NCBI RefSeq assembly: GCF_014650695.1
Contig: NZ_BMVL01000002.1
Coordinates: 300,721-364,720 of the forward strand
Source of the DNA: Streptomyces avidinii
GTDB lineage: Bacteria; Actinomycetota; Actinomycetes; Streptomycetales; Streptomycetaceae
Length of the DNA: 64,000 nucleotides
Reading direction: 5' to 3'
The position numbers and the translations under genes were made by a program. This document shows positions 35,330 to 44,386 of the stretch, piece after piece. The notes beneath the pieces were generated by a model that was given only the letters and a program-made list of their open reading frames with translations, was not told the DNA's origin and did no database searches. Each line of letters opens with the position of its first letter. Position 1 is the first letter of the stretch.

Positions 35330-36853
35330 CTAGCCGACGATTTCGATCTTGCCGTTGGATGAGTTCGACTCGGGCACGGCGGACGCCTTGGCAGCGGTCA
35401 GGCCGCCCAGGAGTTGTGCGAGGTCGACGCCGGTGGTGGAGGAGAGGAGTTCCATGCCCTGGGCGACGTTGTCGGTGACGGTACGGGAGAGTTTGCTCGC
35501 GCCGTCGGTGGAGATGACGGTCATCTTGTCGATGGCGGACAGCGGTTCGGCTGCCTTGGCCACGACCTGGGGCAGTGCCTCGACCATCATCTGGATCATG
35601 GCGGCGTCACCGTAGCTCTCGAACGCGTCCGCCTTCTTCTGCATGGCCTCGGCCTCGGCGGCGCCCTTGGCCAAGATGGCCGCGGCTTCCGCGTCGCCCT
35701 CCAGGCGTACCGCTTCGGCGATGGCCGCGCGCCGGGCGCGTTCGGCCTCGCCTCGCTTGGCGCCCTCGATTGCTTCCGCCTCGGCGAGGGCGGAGCGGCG
35801 CTGCTTCTCGCCCTCGCCGGTCAGTCGGGCCCGCTCGGCCTCGGCCTGGGCGGCGGCGATGGCCGCCAGGCGCTCCGCTTCGGCCTGCTTGACGCGGGCG
35901 ACCCGCAGTGCTTCGGCTTCCTGTTCGGCCTGGTAGCGGCGGGCGTCGGCGGGCTTGCGGACCTGGGTGTCGAGCTGGCGGTCGGTCAGCGCCGCCTGGC
36001 GTTCGGCGACCTTCTCCTGCTCGGCGAGGATCTGCTGCTGCCGGTCGGCATCGGCGAGGGGGCCTGCCGCGTTGGCCTGGGCGGTCGCCGCGTCGGTCTC
36101 GGCCTTGATCTCGGCCTGGCGCAGGTACAGGGTGCGCTGGGCGACGGCGATCTCCTCCTCGGCCTTCAGGCGGGCCTGTTCGGCGGCCTGGCGGGAGTTG
36201 GCCTCGGCGATGTCGGCCTCCTGCTTGGCGCGGGCGGCCTCGGGGCGGCCGAGGTCTTCGAGGTAGGAGCCCTCGGTGGTGATGTCCTGGATCTGGAAGG
36301 CGTCCAGGACCAGGCCCTGCCCGGACAGGCTCGCCTCGGCCTCCTCCGCGACCTGCCCGGCGAACGCGGCGCGGTCTCGGATGATGTCCTCGACCGACAT
36401 GCGGCCGACGATGGCCCGCAGGGCTCCGGAGAGCACTTCCTGGGTGAAGCCGACAATGCCGTCCTGCTGCTGCAGGAACCGCTGGGCGGCGGCACGGATC
36501 GCGTCCTCGTTGCCACCGACCTTCACGATGGCGACGCCTTCGAGGTTGGCCTTGATGCCGCGCAGGGTGACCGCTCCCCGCACGGCGATCGGGATGTGGC
36601 GGCTGGACAGGTCGAGGGTGTAGCGCTGCTGGACGAACGGGACGACGAACACGCCGCCGCCGACCACGACCTTCTGACCGGTGTTGTCGGTCGATATCCG
36701 ACCGGTCTCCGGATCGGTGGAGCTTTTGCCGCGGCGTCCGGTGATGATGAAGGCCTCGCTGGGACCCGCGACCTTGTAGCGGGTGACCACCACGAGGGCG
36801 AGCAGAACGAGGAGTACGACCACTCCGAGGACCGCTGTGACGACTGGACTCAT
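35330..36853 (-). CDS. Flotillin-like SPFH-domain protein
   Basis: 507 residues. An N-terminal membrane anchor (about 4-24) is followed by the SPFH/PHB domain (about 28-210: GPSEAFIITGRRG, RHIPIAVRGAVTLRGI, RFLQQQDGIVGFTQEVL). A long Ala/Glu-rich coiled-coil (210-420, EA-repeat region typical of flotillins) and a conserved C-terminal oligomerisation part follow. Flotillins scaffold membrane microdomains. The NfeD-like gene directly upstream (75 bases, same strand) is the usual genomic partner, so an operon is likely. It is a full-length, intact member. Confidence 0.92.
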   Translation of the reverse strand: MSPVVTAVLGVVVLLVLLALVVVTRYKVAGPSEAFIITGRRGKSSTDPETGRISTDNTGQKVVVGGGVFVVPFVQQRYTLDLSSRHIPIAVRGAVTLRGIKANLEGVAIVKVGGNEDAIRAAAQRFLQQQDGIVGFTQEVLSGALRAIVGRMSVEDIIRDRAAFAGQVAEEAEASLSGQGLVLDAFQIQDITTEGSYLEDLGRPEAARAKQEADIAEANSRQAAEQARLKAEEEIAVAQRTLYLRQAEIKAETDAATAQANAAGPLADADRQQQILAEQEKVAERQAALTDRQLDTQVRKPADARRYQAEQEAEALRVARVKQAEAERLAAIAAAQAEAERARLTGEGEKQRRSALAEAEAIEGAKRGEAERARRAAIAEAVRLEGDAEAAAILAKGAAEAEAMQKKADAFESYGDAAMIQMMVEALPQVVAKAAEPLSAIDKMTVISTDGASKLSRTVTDNVAQGMELLSSTTGVDLAQLLGGLTAAKASAVPESNSSNGKIEIVG

Positions 36854-36928
36854 GAGGGATCCCCTCCTGCCCCCGAGGCGGCAGATCGATGACGGTTGAG
36901 CTTGGTGGTGCTGGAAGAACGCGTCTGG

Positions 36929-37483
36929 TCAGCGCTCTACGGCGCGAACCGTTACCGAGGTGGGGGACGGTGCGGTCGTCACCCAGACCTCGGCGCCCCG
37001 GGCAAGCGGCGCATCTGCCCGCGCGGCGTACTTCACCGCCTGGCCGGCCAGCCGTAGCAGGACCTCGCCGTATCCGTCGGCGGGAATGGCGGTGACGACC
37101 GTTCCCGTGGATCCGAGGAGGTCGTTCTGGTGCGGGGCGAATGCGCTGCAATCTCCCAGCAGGGCCCGGCTCAGCCTCCATGCCAGCCAGCCCGTTCCCG
37201 CCCCGGCCACCGCTCCGGCGGCGGCTGCCGCTCCCGGCCCGAGTCCCGTGGACCCGAGCACGATCGCCCCCGTGAAACCGAGCATCGAAACGAAGCCCGC
37301 GACCACCGGAAGCGACAGCCAGCCGTCGAACAGGCCGTCCAGAACGCCGTCGAAAGCGCCTTCGACGAACCCGTCGAACACCAGCGAGGCAGCCAACAAC
37401 GCGAGTCCCCCGATGCCGAGACTCAGAAACAAGCCCATGAGCACCCCCGCTGCTGTATCGCTGTCCTGGCTGGACAACGGCAT
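36929..37483 (-). CDS. NfeD/YqiJ-like membrane protein, flotillin partner
   Basis: 184 residues. Two to three membrane segments (about 10-35, 60-82 and 85-105) precede a soluble OB-fold domain (about 120-184: LLGSTGTVVTAIPADGYGEVLLRLAGQAVKYAARA...), the layout of NfeD1b/YqiJ proteins. An FDG-type repeat (FDGFVEGAFDGVLDGLFDG) fills the first loop, which is unusual. The protease domain of long NfeD forms is absent. Its position directly before the SPFH gene supports joint work in membrane domain organisation. Confidence 0.8.
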   Translation of the reverse strand: MPLSSQDSDTAAGVLMGLFLSLGIGGLALLAASLVFDGFVEGAFDGVLDGLFDGWLSLPVVAGFVSMLGFTGAIVLGSTGLGPGAAAAAGAVAGAGTGWLAWRLSRALLGDCSAFAPHQNDLLGSTGTVVTAIPADGYGEVLLRLAGQAVKYAARADAPLARGAEVWVTTAPSPTSVTVRAVER

Positions 37484-37533
37484 CGTGGCAGCTGGAAGGA
37501 ACCGCGCACATTGCCAGACCTCGGCAATCTTTA

Positions 37534-37551
37534 CGGTGCTTTAACGCACCG
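37534..37551 (-). terminator. Hairpin after the PucR-type gene
   Basis: CGGTGC-TTTAAC-GCACCG is a perfect 6-bp stem in an otherwise less GC-rich spot, 19 bases past... the stop side of the minus-strand regulator gene begins at 37571, and this hairpin lies just beyond it. Short, so only moderate support. Confidence 0.35.
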
Positions 37552-37570
37552 CACGGGCTGAGACGCGGTC

Positions 37571-38650
37571 TCACGCCTCGGTGTCGGGCCAGTCGAGCAA
37601 GCGGGCCCCGATCACCGCGGTCTGAAGGGTGTAGCGGTTCACGGGGTCGGCCGGGTCGGCGCCGGTCAGGCTGTGGATCCGCTCCAGCCGGTAGGTCAGC
37701 GCCCGCACGCTCAGCGAAAGCCGGCGCGCGGCCTCGGTCGCCACGCAGCCGCTGTCGAAGTACGCGGTGAGGGTGTCGATGAAGGACCGGGCGCCACCGC
37801 GCCCCTTGCGGAGCGGGCCCAGCACGCTTTCCACCAGGTCGGCCATCGCCTGCCGGTCCCGCGTCAGGACCGGGTAGACCAGCAGGTCCGCGGCGTGCAG
37901 CACCGGACCGCCCAGGCCCATCCGCTCGGCCAGATCGAGGGCGTTGAGCGCTTCCTCGTACGAGTGCACCACGCCGCCGGCGCCGGGGTGCGAGCGGCCT
38001 ATGGCCACCTTGCCGCCATCGGTGGCGGCGTACGCCTGCTTCGCGAAGAACGCCAGGACGTCCGGCTGATCGCCGGGGGCCACACAGATCAGCCGGCCGT
38101 CCTTTGTGGTGAGCAGGATCTGCCGGCCCGCGAAACGAGTCAGCATCGCCGACTCGATCCCGCGGGCGACCGGGTAGCCATCGCCGTACGGCTCCGGCCC
38201 GCTCGCCACGGCCACGGCGTGCGCCTGCGACAGACGCAGCCCGAAGCGTTCTGCGCGCTCCGCCAGCCGGCCCAGATCGCTGCGCCCGTAGAGCAAGTCG
38301 TCGATGAACTCTCGGCGCTTCGCCTCCTCCTGACGGACCGCCTGCAGCTGGGCGCGCTCGTATCCCTCGATGAAGGCGTCCACCGCCTGGTCCAGCACGG
38401 CCAACAGCGATCCCGCCGCTGCCGGGGGCAGTGGGGCGAGTGCCTCCTGAGCCACGCTGAAGTGCTGCCGCACCGGCTCACGGACCGGCACTCCCAGCTC
38501 CGCCGCCCGCTCCCCCCGGACTCGGCGGGCCTCCAGTTCGGCGCGGGTCAGTCGACGCCCCGTGAGACAGGCAGAGTGCAGGAGATCGGAGAGCCCCGCC
38601 ACATGCTCGTTCGACACTGCCTGGTCAGTCAACGTCTTCCCCCTGGTCAC
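37571..38650 (-). CDS. PucR/CdaR-type transcriptional regulator
   Basis: 359 residues from the GTG at 38650, preceded by the site GAAGAGG. A helical sensory or linker region (about 1-160) and a degenerate GGDEF-like middle domain (about 170-270) are followed by a C-terminal PucR-type HTH (FIDTLTAYFDSGCVATEAARRLSLSVRALTYRLERIHSLTGADP, about 290-335), the family's best signature. Such proteins activate catabolic or developmental genes in response to small molecules. The frame is open upstream to 38794, but the added part is basic and unlike the family. The neighbours give no clear target. Confidence 0.88.
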   Translation of the reverse strand: MTRGKTLTDQAVSNEHVAGLSDLLHSACLTGRRLTRAELEARRVRGERAAELGVPVREPVRQHFSVAQEALAPLPPAAAGSLLAVLDQAVDAFIEGYERAQLQAVRQEEAKRREFIDDLLYGRSDLGRLAERAERFGLRLSQAHAVAVASGPEPYGDGYPVARGIESAMLTRFAGRQILLTTKDGRLICVAPGDQPDVLAFFAKQAYAATDGGKVAIGRSHPGAGGVVHSYEEALNALDLAERMGLGGPVLHAADLLVYPVLTRDRQAMADLVESVLGPLRKGRGGARSFIDTLTAYFDSGCVATEAARRLSLSVRALTYRLERIHSLTGADPADPVNRYTLQTAVIGARLLDWPDTEA

Positions 38651-39517
38651 GACGCCTCTTCGACGCAGAACAAGGGTGCCATGGAGAGCGCGGTCCACTG
38701 CCGGTCGGCCCGACCTTGCGCAGGCCCCGGCCCGGGCCGGTGCGACCGTGCTGCAGCATCGCCGATCGCCCTCTCCGGGAACCTGTGCACCCACCCCTAC
38801 CGGGCGGCCACACCCGAGGCGCTGCCGATTCCCTCTTCACGATCCGCAACTGAAGGACCAGACGCCACTCGATGGCAGGAAGTATCCGTGCGGGTCAATC
38901 CAGCGGATGCGCTACCGGCAGCCACTCGATGTCGCCGCTTCGCAGACTTCCCCTGAATGTCAGCACCTCACGGCCTACGCCCAGGGCCGTGAGCAGGATG
39001 TCGATCGCTGCTTCGTCGCCCTCCGTGTCCTGGATGACGGACACGATGGTGTCCGTCAGTGCGCTGCCCTCCATGCCCGGCGGCCCAGCCCGTCTACGCC
39101 GACACCGCGAACTGGCGCGGTCACGCCTACCTCACGGTCGACTACCGCGCAGACGCGAGCTCATCCTGGCTCAAGTGGAGGATCGAGAATCTGCCCGGCT
39201 CACCGAGGCACCCCTTTGCACCTTCCTGGCCTGCGACGGGAAGTGACCGGCGCTGCCCACCGCCCGAGGCCGGAGGGAGTGGTGCCCACAGACCCGAACT
39301 CCCCGACACCGAGGTCGTCCGCACGGTCAACGTCAACGGCACCGTGTGGGACGCAGGCCCCGGCGGGAGCGGGAATGCCCGGCCCCCGTCAAGGCCGGGC
39401 ATTGGTCGTCTCTGCCCGTCGGAGCAGAGGGACGGTGCCGCGTACGCCGGGGGCAAGCTCATAGAGGGCTACGTTGTCCTCGACGGTGGGTGTCGGCGCC
39501 GCGCACGGCGTGTGCCG
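38651..39517. other. Mostly non-coding region with one possible small gene
   Basis: Apart from the 59-codon ORF at 38895-39074 no gene is supported. A plus-strand stretch at 39085-39240 looks protein-like in more than one frame (AYLTVDYRADASSSWLKW; AQVEDRESARLTEAPLC) and may be relic sequence. Confidence 0.4.
38895..39074 (-). CDS. Possible small acidic protein, 59 residues
   Basis: ATG at 39074 to TGA at 38895. It begins MEGSALTDTIVSVIQDTEGD and ends GDIEWLPVAHPLD. It has good codon bias, a plausible amphipathic helix and no low-complexity bias, unlike most random frames here. There is no clear Shine-Dalgarno. It is not assigned to a family and could also be a relic of a longer gene. Confidence 0.35.
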   Translation of the reverse strand: MEGSALTDTIVSVIQDTEGDEAAIDILLTALGVGREVLTFRGSLRSGDIEWLPVAHPLD

Positions 39518-40810
39518 TTACGCCGAACGGCGCCGCCGGGCCAAGGCGTACAGGGCTCCGCCGAGCGTCAGGGCCGCGGCGGCGAGTCCGCCCGCGGCCA
39601 GCGCGGCGGATCCGGTGTTGGCCAGGTTGCCGCCGGTACCGCCGTTCGGGGCCGGGGTGTTGCCGGTGCTCGGGGCGGTGCTCGCGGAGGCCGAGGCCGA
39701 GGGCGCGGTCGAGCCGGACGGGCTCGGGGAGGCAGAGACGGACGTCGACGGGCCGGGCTGCGGCCCGCTGGCCGGCGTCACGGTGATGGTGAGCCCGGCC
39801 GTGTTGTTGCCGAGGTCACGGTCGATGTCGGCGATCTTGAGATGGCCGGGCCCGCGGTCGGCCTTGTACCGGTACTCGCCGTGGTACGTGCCCGGCTTGA
39901 CCCACGACTCGATCTTGAAGATCCCCTTGACCGAGCCGCCGGTCCCGCCGAACACCCGGCGCCCCTCCGGGCCCGGGCGGCCGCCGGCGAAGCTGATGCC
40001 GGGCGGCAGCACGAACTCGGTTTCCACCACGTTGTCGTCGGCGGCCGTGGTGGCGACCGATCCGGTGCCCTTGATCTGCCAGCCCGGGTTGAGCAGCACC
40101 TGGCCGCCGGCCGGGCCGCTGCCGGTCGCCCCGTCCACGGTGAAGTCGGGCTGGTTCGCAGGGTTTTCGACCAGCACCTCGCGGCCCCAGGAACGCCATT
40201 CCTTGAACGGCTCGGACGGTGTGGCCTTGATGGCGGCGGCGGTTCCCTTGACCCCGCCCTGCTGCGGCTTGTAGATCGGCTGGCCGCCCGGGGTCCAGGA
40301 GACGTAGAAGAGGTCCCGCCACAGCTTCGGGGTCGCGGTGATGTTCAGCCCCGTGTCGAGCCGGTAGTACTTACCCGGCTCGAAGGTGCCGGTGAAACTG
40401 CAGAACAGGTATGCGTCACGGTACTCCCGCACGGGGTCGACCTTGAAGTGTTCGCAGTTCGACGGCCGTTCCTGAGGATTCAGGTCCAGGCCCGGCGGCA
40501 GTTGGACGCCCAGCTCCGCCCCCTGGACGGGCTTGTCGCCGGTGACTTTGAAGCCCAGACGGAGGCTCTGCTTCTGGCCGCTCTCGACCGTGGTGTCGAG
40601 GAGCTCCTCGGAGGTGACGAGACCGCCGAACGGGTCCGGGTCGCCCTCAGGCCGGTTCGGGCCCTGCTTATCGACCCCGGTAGCCGGCGTCACCGGGCTC
40701 GGCGCCGGCGCTGCCTGGGCAGTGGTCGCGGCACCCAACACCACCGTACCGACGGCCAGAGCCGCTCCGATCCGCCTCGTTGCATTGCTGTGCGTGCGGT
40801 TCGACCGCAT
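39518..40810 (-). CDS. Secreted surface protein with LANTG sortase-E anchor
   Basis: 430 residues from the ATG at 40810. Signal peptide (about 1-34, RRIGAALAVGTVVLGAATTAQAAPA). The mature part is beta-rich (SLRLGFKVTGDKPVQGAELGVQLPPGLDL) with Ig/adhesin-like character. A Ser/Pro/Thr linker (about 345-390) follows, and then NLANTGSAALAAGG, a hydrophobic helix and RRRRSA. LAxTG is the recognition motif of Streptomyces sortase E, so the protein is expected to be attached covalently to peptidoglycan. No sortase gene lies in this window. The frame is open to 41437, but the signal peptide fixes the start. Confidence 0.85.
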   Translation of the reverse strand: MRSNRTHSNATRRIGAALAVGTVVLGAATTAQAAPAPSPVTPATGVDKQGPNRPEGDPDPFGGLVTSEELLDTTVESGQKQSLRLGFKVTGDKPVQGAELGVQLPPGLDLNPQERPSNCEHFKVDPVREYRDAYLFCSFTGTFEPGKYYRLDTGLNITATPKLWRDLFYVSWTPGGQPIYKPQQGGVKGTAAAIKATPSEPFKEWRSWGREVLVENPANQPDFTVDGATGSGPAGGQVLLNPGWQIKGTGSVATTAADDNVVETEFVLPPGISFAGGRPGPEGRRVFGGTGGSVKGIFKIESWVKPGTYHGEYRYKADRGPGHLKIADIDRDLGNNTAGLTITVTPASGPQPGPSTSVSASPSPSGSTAPSASASASTAPSTGNTPAPNGGTGGNLANTGSAALAAGGLAAAALTLGGALYALARRRRSA

Positions 40811-41421
40811 CAAGATGGTCCCCCTCGTGTCACATGGGTCAGTCGTTCGAATACGCCCGACTCCTGTACGACCGACAGGGGGCCTGATCGGTTGCCCGGA
40901 ATGATCAAGAAATCGGCGGGCGGGATCACAACGACCGTCCTGCCGTACGGGTGTCGCGCCCGGCCGTCGTCGGTCGCGCCGACCGGGGCCGTGCAGCCGA
41001 ACCGGGCCCGCGTCTCCACCGTGATCCCGCCGACGCCGCGTCCGAGCAGAACTTCGGCGCCGCGCGGGCCTACTCCGCCCTGCCCGGTCGCGCAGGAGTG
41101 TGAGCGCCACGCGGACCAGGCGTCCCGGGACGAGGGGTGGATCAAGAACCTCTGCTCCTACCCACGGAACACCCTCTCCCGGCGCCGGCCCGGCGACGGC
41201 ATCGGTGGGCCCTGCCGGACAACCGGTCCTCCGTCGGGACTGGCGCCGTCCGGCCGAGGCGCCGTCAGGCCCCCGCCCACTGCCGCGTATCGGCCAACTG
41301 TCCGAATATCGCGTGGTACGTGAGTTGCACAAAGAGTGGCCCTCAGGAGGGATTCGCCCCGCCCGCCGGTGCAACACGGTGGACGGGCACGCAATCTCCG
41401 AATGAAGGTGACACCGTACGT
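40811..41421. other. Divergent intergenic region
   Basis: Upstream region of both the LANTG protein and the secreted peptidase. A minus-strand frame at 40810-41145 contains a protein-like end (YGRTVVVIPPADFLIIPG) but no supported family or ribosome-binding site. Confidence 0.4.
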
Positions 41422-43052
41422 ATGAAACGCCGCGCACCGCTGTTAGCCACCGCCGGACTCATCGCAACCACCCTTTCCCAGCTGGCCGTTCCCCAGGCAT
41501 CCGCTGCCCAGACTGCCCCCGGGTACATGAGTCAGAAGCCCGCCTGGCACCGCTGCAGTGCAGACAGACCGGCGACCTACGAGTGCGCGACCCTCAAGGT
41601 CCCGCTCGACTACGAGCGCCCCCAGGGCCCCACGATCGACCTCGCGATATCCAGGGTGAAGAGCGGGAACCCGGCCAAGCGGCACGGCGTCATGCTCCTC
41701 AACCCGGGCGGACCCGGCACCGCCGGACTCTACCGGCCGATGCGGTTGAGCACGGAGATGCCCAAGGACGTACGGGACCGCTACGACCTCATCGGCTTCG
41801 ACCCGCGCGGCGTCGGGGCCAGCAGCCCGATCACCTGCGGGCTGGACCAGACCGAGAAGGGCACCGGCGGGGCGTACCGGCCCGATCGCTTCGCCTCGGA
41901 CGTGGCGTGGGCGCGCAGCGTCGCGGACAAGTGCCGTGAGAAGGCTGGTGACGTGCTCCCGTACATCACCACGCGCAACACGGCCCGCGACATGGACGTG
42001 ATCCGCGCCGTGCTGGGCGAGCGCAAGATCTCGTACCTGGGCTACTCGTACGGGACCCACCTCGGCGCGGTGTACTCCCAGATGTTCCCGCAGCGGACGG
42101 ACCGCTTCGTGCTGGACAGTGGCGTGGACCCGCACCGCATCTGGCGCGGCATGTACCAGGTGTGGGCGACCAGCGCCGGGCCGGCCTTCGAGCGGTGGAC
42201 GCTCTGGGCGGCGGAGCACTCGGCCGAATACGGCCTAGGCGCGACCCCCGAGGCGGTGTCCGACACGTTCTGGGCACTGGTGGCGCGCGCCGACCGGGAA
42301 CCGATCGACTACTTCGGGCAGAAGCTCACGGGTGACGACATCCGGGACCCCGGAGTGTTCTACTCCCCGGCTGAGGCCTCGGCCATCACGAGGTCCCTCA
42401 AAGCCGCGGCCGAACGGACGCCCCTGCCGGGGGACGCCGGGGTGCCGGACGTGAAGAGGCTCCTCGCCGGCGGCCGGGGGGCCACCGGGCCGGATCCCGA
42501 CACGGCTGCCGCCCCCGCGCCGGGCGACGGGCCCGCCCCAGAGGCCGTCCCCGTTGACAACGGCACCGCCGTCTACTGGTCCGTGGTGTGCGGGGACACG
42601 GAGAACTGGCCGCGCGACCCTGAGCAGTACGCGCGGGACGCGGTCCAGGACAAGGTGAAGTACCCGCTGTACGGGGACTTCGCGTCGAACATCAAGCCTT
42701 GCGCCTTCTGGCAGCCACCGTTGGAGGCTGCGACGCCGATGACGCACCGGGCGAAGGTGCTGACCGTCCAGAACGAGTGGGATCCGATGACCCCCCTCAG
42801 CAGCGGTCAGGGCCTGCACCGCGCCCTGAAGGGCTCGCCATTGTGTTGGCGAAGGGCGGGCAGGGCCACGGGGTGTACCTCATCGACGGCACCTCCTGCG
42901 CCGACGAGACCGTCAACACGTACCTCACCACGGGTCGGCTTCCCGCAAGGGACCTGACCTGTCAGAGCCCGTCACGCGACCGAGAGCCGAAGGCGTCGCT
43001 GCCGGCCGAGCGCGCGAACCGGTCGTTTCTGCAGCGTGGCAGTTCCCCCTGA
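41422..43052 (+). pseudogene. Secreted tripeptidyl aminopeptidase (alpha/beta hydrolase) with a frameshift near the 3' end
   Basis: Exported S33-like peptidase. Signal peptide 1-28; first domain with LLNPGGPGTAG; nucleophile Ser209 in GYSYGTHLG; cysteines in the disulfide pattern of Streptomyces Tap enzymes; NEWDPMTP with the catalytic Asp. Near 42825-42845 the sequence shifts to the frame one base earlier. In that frame it continues as AIVLAKGGQGHGVYLIDG, with the catalytic His, then DETVNTYLTTGRLP to a stop at 43052. The unshifted frame ends at 42957 without a His. This is either a real inactivating one-base loss or a sequencing error. Codon 8 is TTA (41443-41445), so expression should depend on the bldA tRNA. 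Its start ATG is at 41422. Confidence 0.8.
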
Positions 43053-43069
43053 TGGTCCGCCGGAAGCCG

Positions 43070-43321
43070 TCAGTTCGACGTGCCTCCGGAGACGTGCACG
43101 CGCGCGGAGCTTGTTCCGTGCAGTCTCGGGGGGGGATGGGCGGCTTGGAGGAAGCGGACGGCTTCGCCGCAGGAGACCGGAGCCTTTCCGTCCAGTTCCT
43201 GGTTGGCCCCGTGGAGCAGCCAGCCGGCGGACGTCAGGACGGTCACCACCGCTCCGGCCGAGAGCCAGAACGTGGTCCTGTTGCGTTGCGTGGACAAGAG
43301 GAACACCCAAAAGATGATCAC
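43070..43321 (-). CDS. Small membrane protein, 83 residues
   Basis: From a GTG at 43321. Basic STQRNRTTF, then one membrane helix (about 17-35, FWLSAGAVVTVLTSAGWLL), then an outside part with a single Cys (APVSCGEAVRFL) and a low-complexity tail. The pattern resembles small Streptomyces membrane proteins, but the tail after about residue 60 may be out of frame. A 12-bp palindrome sits immediately upstream of the start. Convergent with the peptidase pseudogene (17 bases apart). Confidence 0.45.
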   Translation of the reverse strand: MIIFWVFLLSTQRNRTTFWLSAGAVVTVLTSAGWLLHGANQELDGKAPVSCGEAVRFLQAAHPPPRLHGTSSARVHVSGGTSN

Positions 43322-43333
43322 TGAACATGTTCA
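43322..43333. promoter_or_regulatory. TGAACATGTTCA palindrome
   Basis: Perfect 12-bp palindrome directly in front of the GTG at 43321. A related site (TTTGAACATGCTCAAA) lies upstream of the lipoprotein gene at 57688-57703. Such palindromes are typical operators; the regulator is unknown. Confidence 0.4.
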
Positions 43334-43389
43334 AAGACGCGTCTCGGTCGCAGCCGGTTCCGCATCGCGCCCGGTTGATGGGTGGGGAG

Positions 43390-43580
43390 TTATGCAGGAT
43401 CTTCGGAAGATCTGCCGGGACTTGAGCCGTGCCATGCCGCGTTCGACCGGTGCCCTGGCTGGGCCAGGGCTCGGTTTACGGTGCGCCGGGTGAGGGTGAG
43501 CTCGCCGCCCGGTGGCCGTTTGAGTCCGGTGGTGACCCGGGAGCCGGCACCCGTGTAGGCACGGTCGGCGAACAGGGGCC
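43390..43580 (-). pseudogene. Transposase C-terminal fragment, related to 44387-45110
   Basis: The minus strand reads PLFADRAYTGAGSRVTTGLKRPPGGELT and TVNRALA in one frame, then APVERGMARLKSRQIFRRS in another. These match, block for block, the end of the transposase relic at 44387-45110 (TVNRALVAARAPVERGVARLKSWRIFR). It is a decayed second element of the same DDE family, with a frameshift. Confidence 0.65.
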
Positions 43581-43624
43581 CACCCGGCGCGGTTCGCATC
43601 CCGTCGGGGGCGGGGGACGAGCAG

Positions 43625-43657
43625 CGAGGCCCCCACCTGTCTTGGTAGGGGGCCTCG
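43625..43657 (-). terminator. Perfect 10-bp hairpin terminator
   Basis: CGAGGCCCCC (43625-43634) pairs perfectly with GGGGGCCTCG (43648-43657) over a 13-base loop. It lies 41 bases beyond the stop of the minus-strand secreted protein gene at 43698. Confidence 0.75.
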
Positions 43658-43697
43658 TCCAGTAGCGGCGCGGGCGGAGTTGCTGCCCTTCGCGGGC

Positions 43698-44153
43698 TCA
43701 ACCGCTCTTGTTCATCGCGACCGTGAAGCTGACCTTTTTGCCGTTGTGGTAGTCGGTGCTGTCCCACACCGAGATGTGAGACCTGTCCTGCATCCGCAGT
43801 TGCAGCACCTCATTGGCGTTGGTCCAGTTGTATCCGACGAACTGGAAGTTCGGCTCGGGACTGTCTCCCATTCTCCTGTTTCCCCAGCTGCAGATACGCG
43901 ACGAGTCGTGCTTGCAGACGGACCAGGCCCTGGCGTACAGGTGGCAGTCCTCTCCCTGCCATACGTCGATACGCTTCAACCTCGCGTCGGACGAGCGCCA
44001 CTTTCCGTTGAACCGGTTGGCGGAGCACGAGGCGGCTGCTTCTTTCGTCGAGGTGACGGTGAGCACCACCGAGAGGGAGAGCGTCAGGGCGGCCGTCAAG
44101 AGTACGGCCATGATCTGGCGTAGTGGAATGCGGGCAGAAGAGACCTGTGTCAT
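43698..44153 (-). CDS. Small secreted protein of unknown function
   Basis: 151 residues from the ATG at 44153, preceded by GGAGG at ideal spacing, which decides the start against an upstream in-frame ATG at 44237. Signal peptide (about 1-43; hydrophobic MAVLLTAALTLSLSVVLTV, then AAASCSA). The mature domain has four cysteines (ASCSANRF, GEDCHLY, SVCKHD, RICSWGN) and a beta-rich, aromatic pattern (NFQFVGYNWTNANEVLQLRMQDRSHISVWDSTDYH). No family was recognised. It lies between two transposase relics and is less GC-biased than most genes here, which hints at acquisition with mobile DNA. Confidence 0.7.
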   Translation of the reverse strand: MTQVSSARIPLRQIMAVLLTAALTLSLSVVLTVTSTKEAAASCSANRFNGKWRSSDARLKRIDVWQGEDCHLYARAWSVCKHDSSRICSWGNRRMGDSPEPNFQFVGYNWTNANEVLQLRMQDRSHISVWDSTDYHNGKKVSFTVAMNKSG

Positions 44154-44386
44154 TGTGAACCTCCGATAGCGGGTTGCAGCGCGGGGCATCCCGTCGTCAC
44201 ACGACGCGTCATCCCGCCTACTCCGGCTGAACGCCACCCATTCGGGCCCGGATCATTTAGCCCTTTACCCCCTGCTTATTCCAGAGCAGCACTCCGCAAT
44301 CCTGATCGCAAGTCGGCAGGATTTTTTCATTTCGCGCAAGATTCAATGATGAATGCGATTCAAAGTGGATCGGTCAATGAGCTTCT

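Noticed and set aside
40810..41145. 111-codon minus-strand ORF upstream of the LANTG gene
   Set aside because: Parts look protein-like, but there is no ribosome-binding site, no family, and it touches the start of the surface-protein gene.
39059..41323. Plus-strand frame of 754 codons opposite the LANTG surface protein
   Set aside because: Antisense shadow of a gene with a signal peptide and sorting signal; the product is Arg/Gly-rich.
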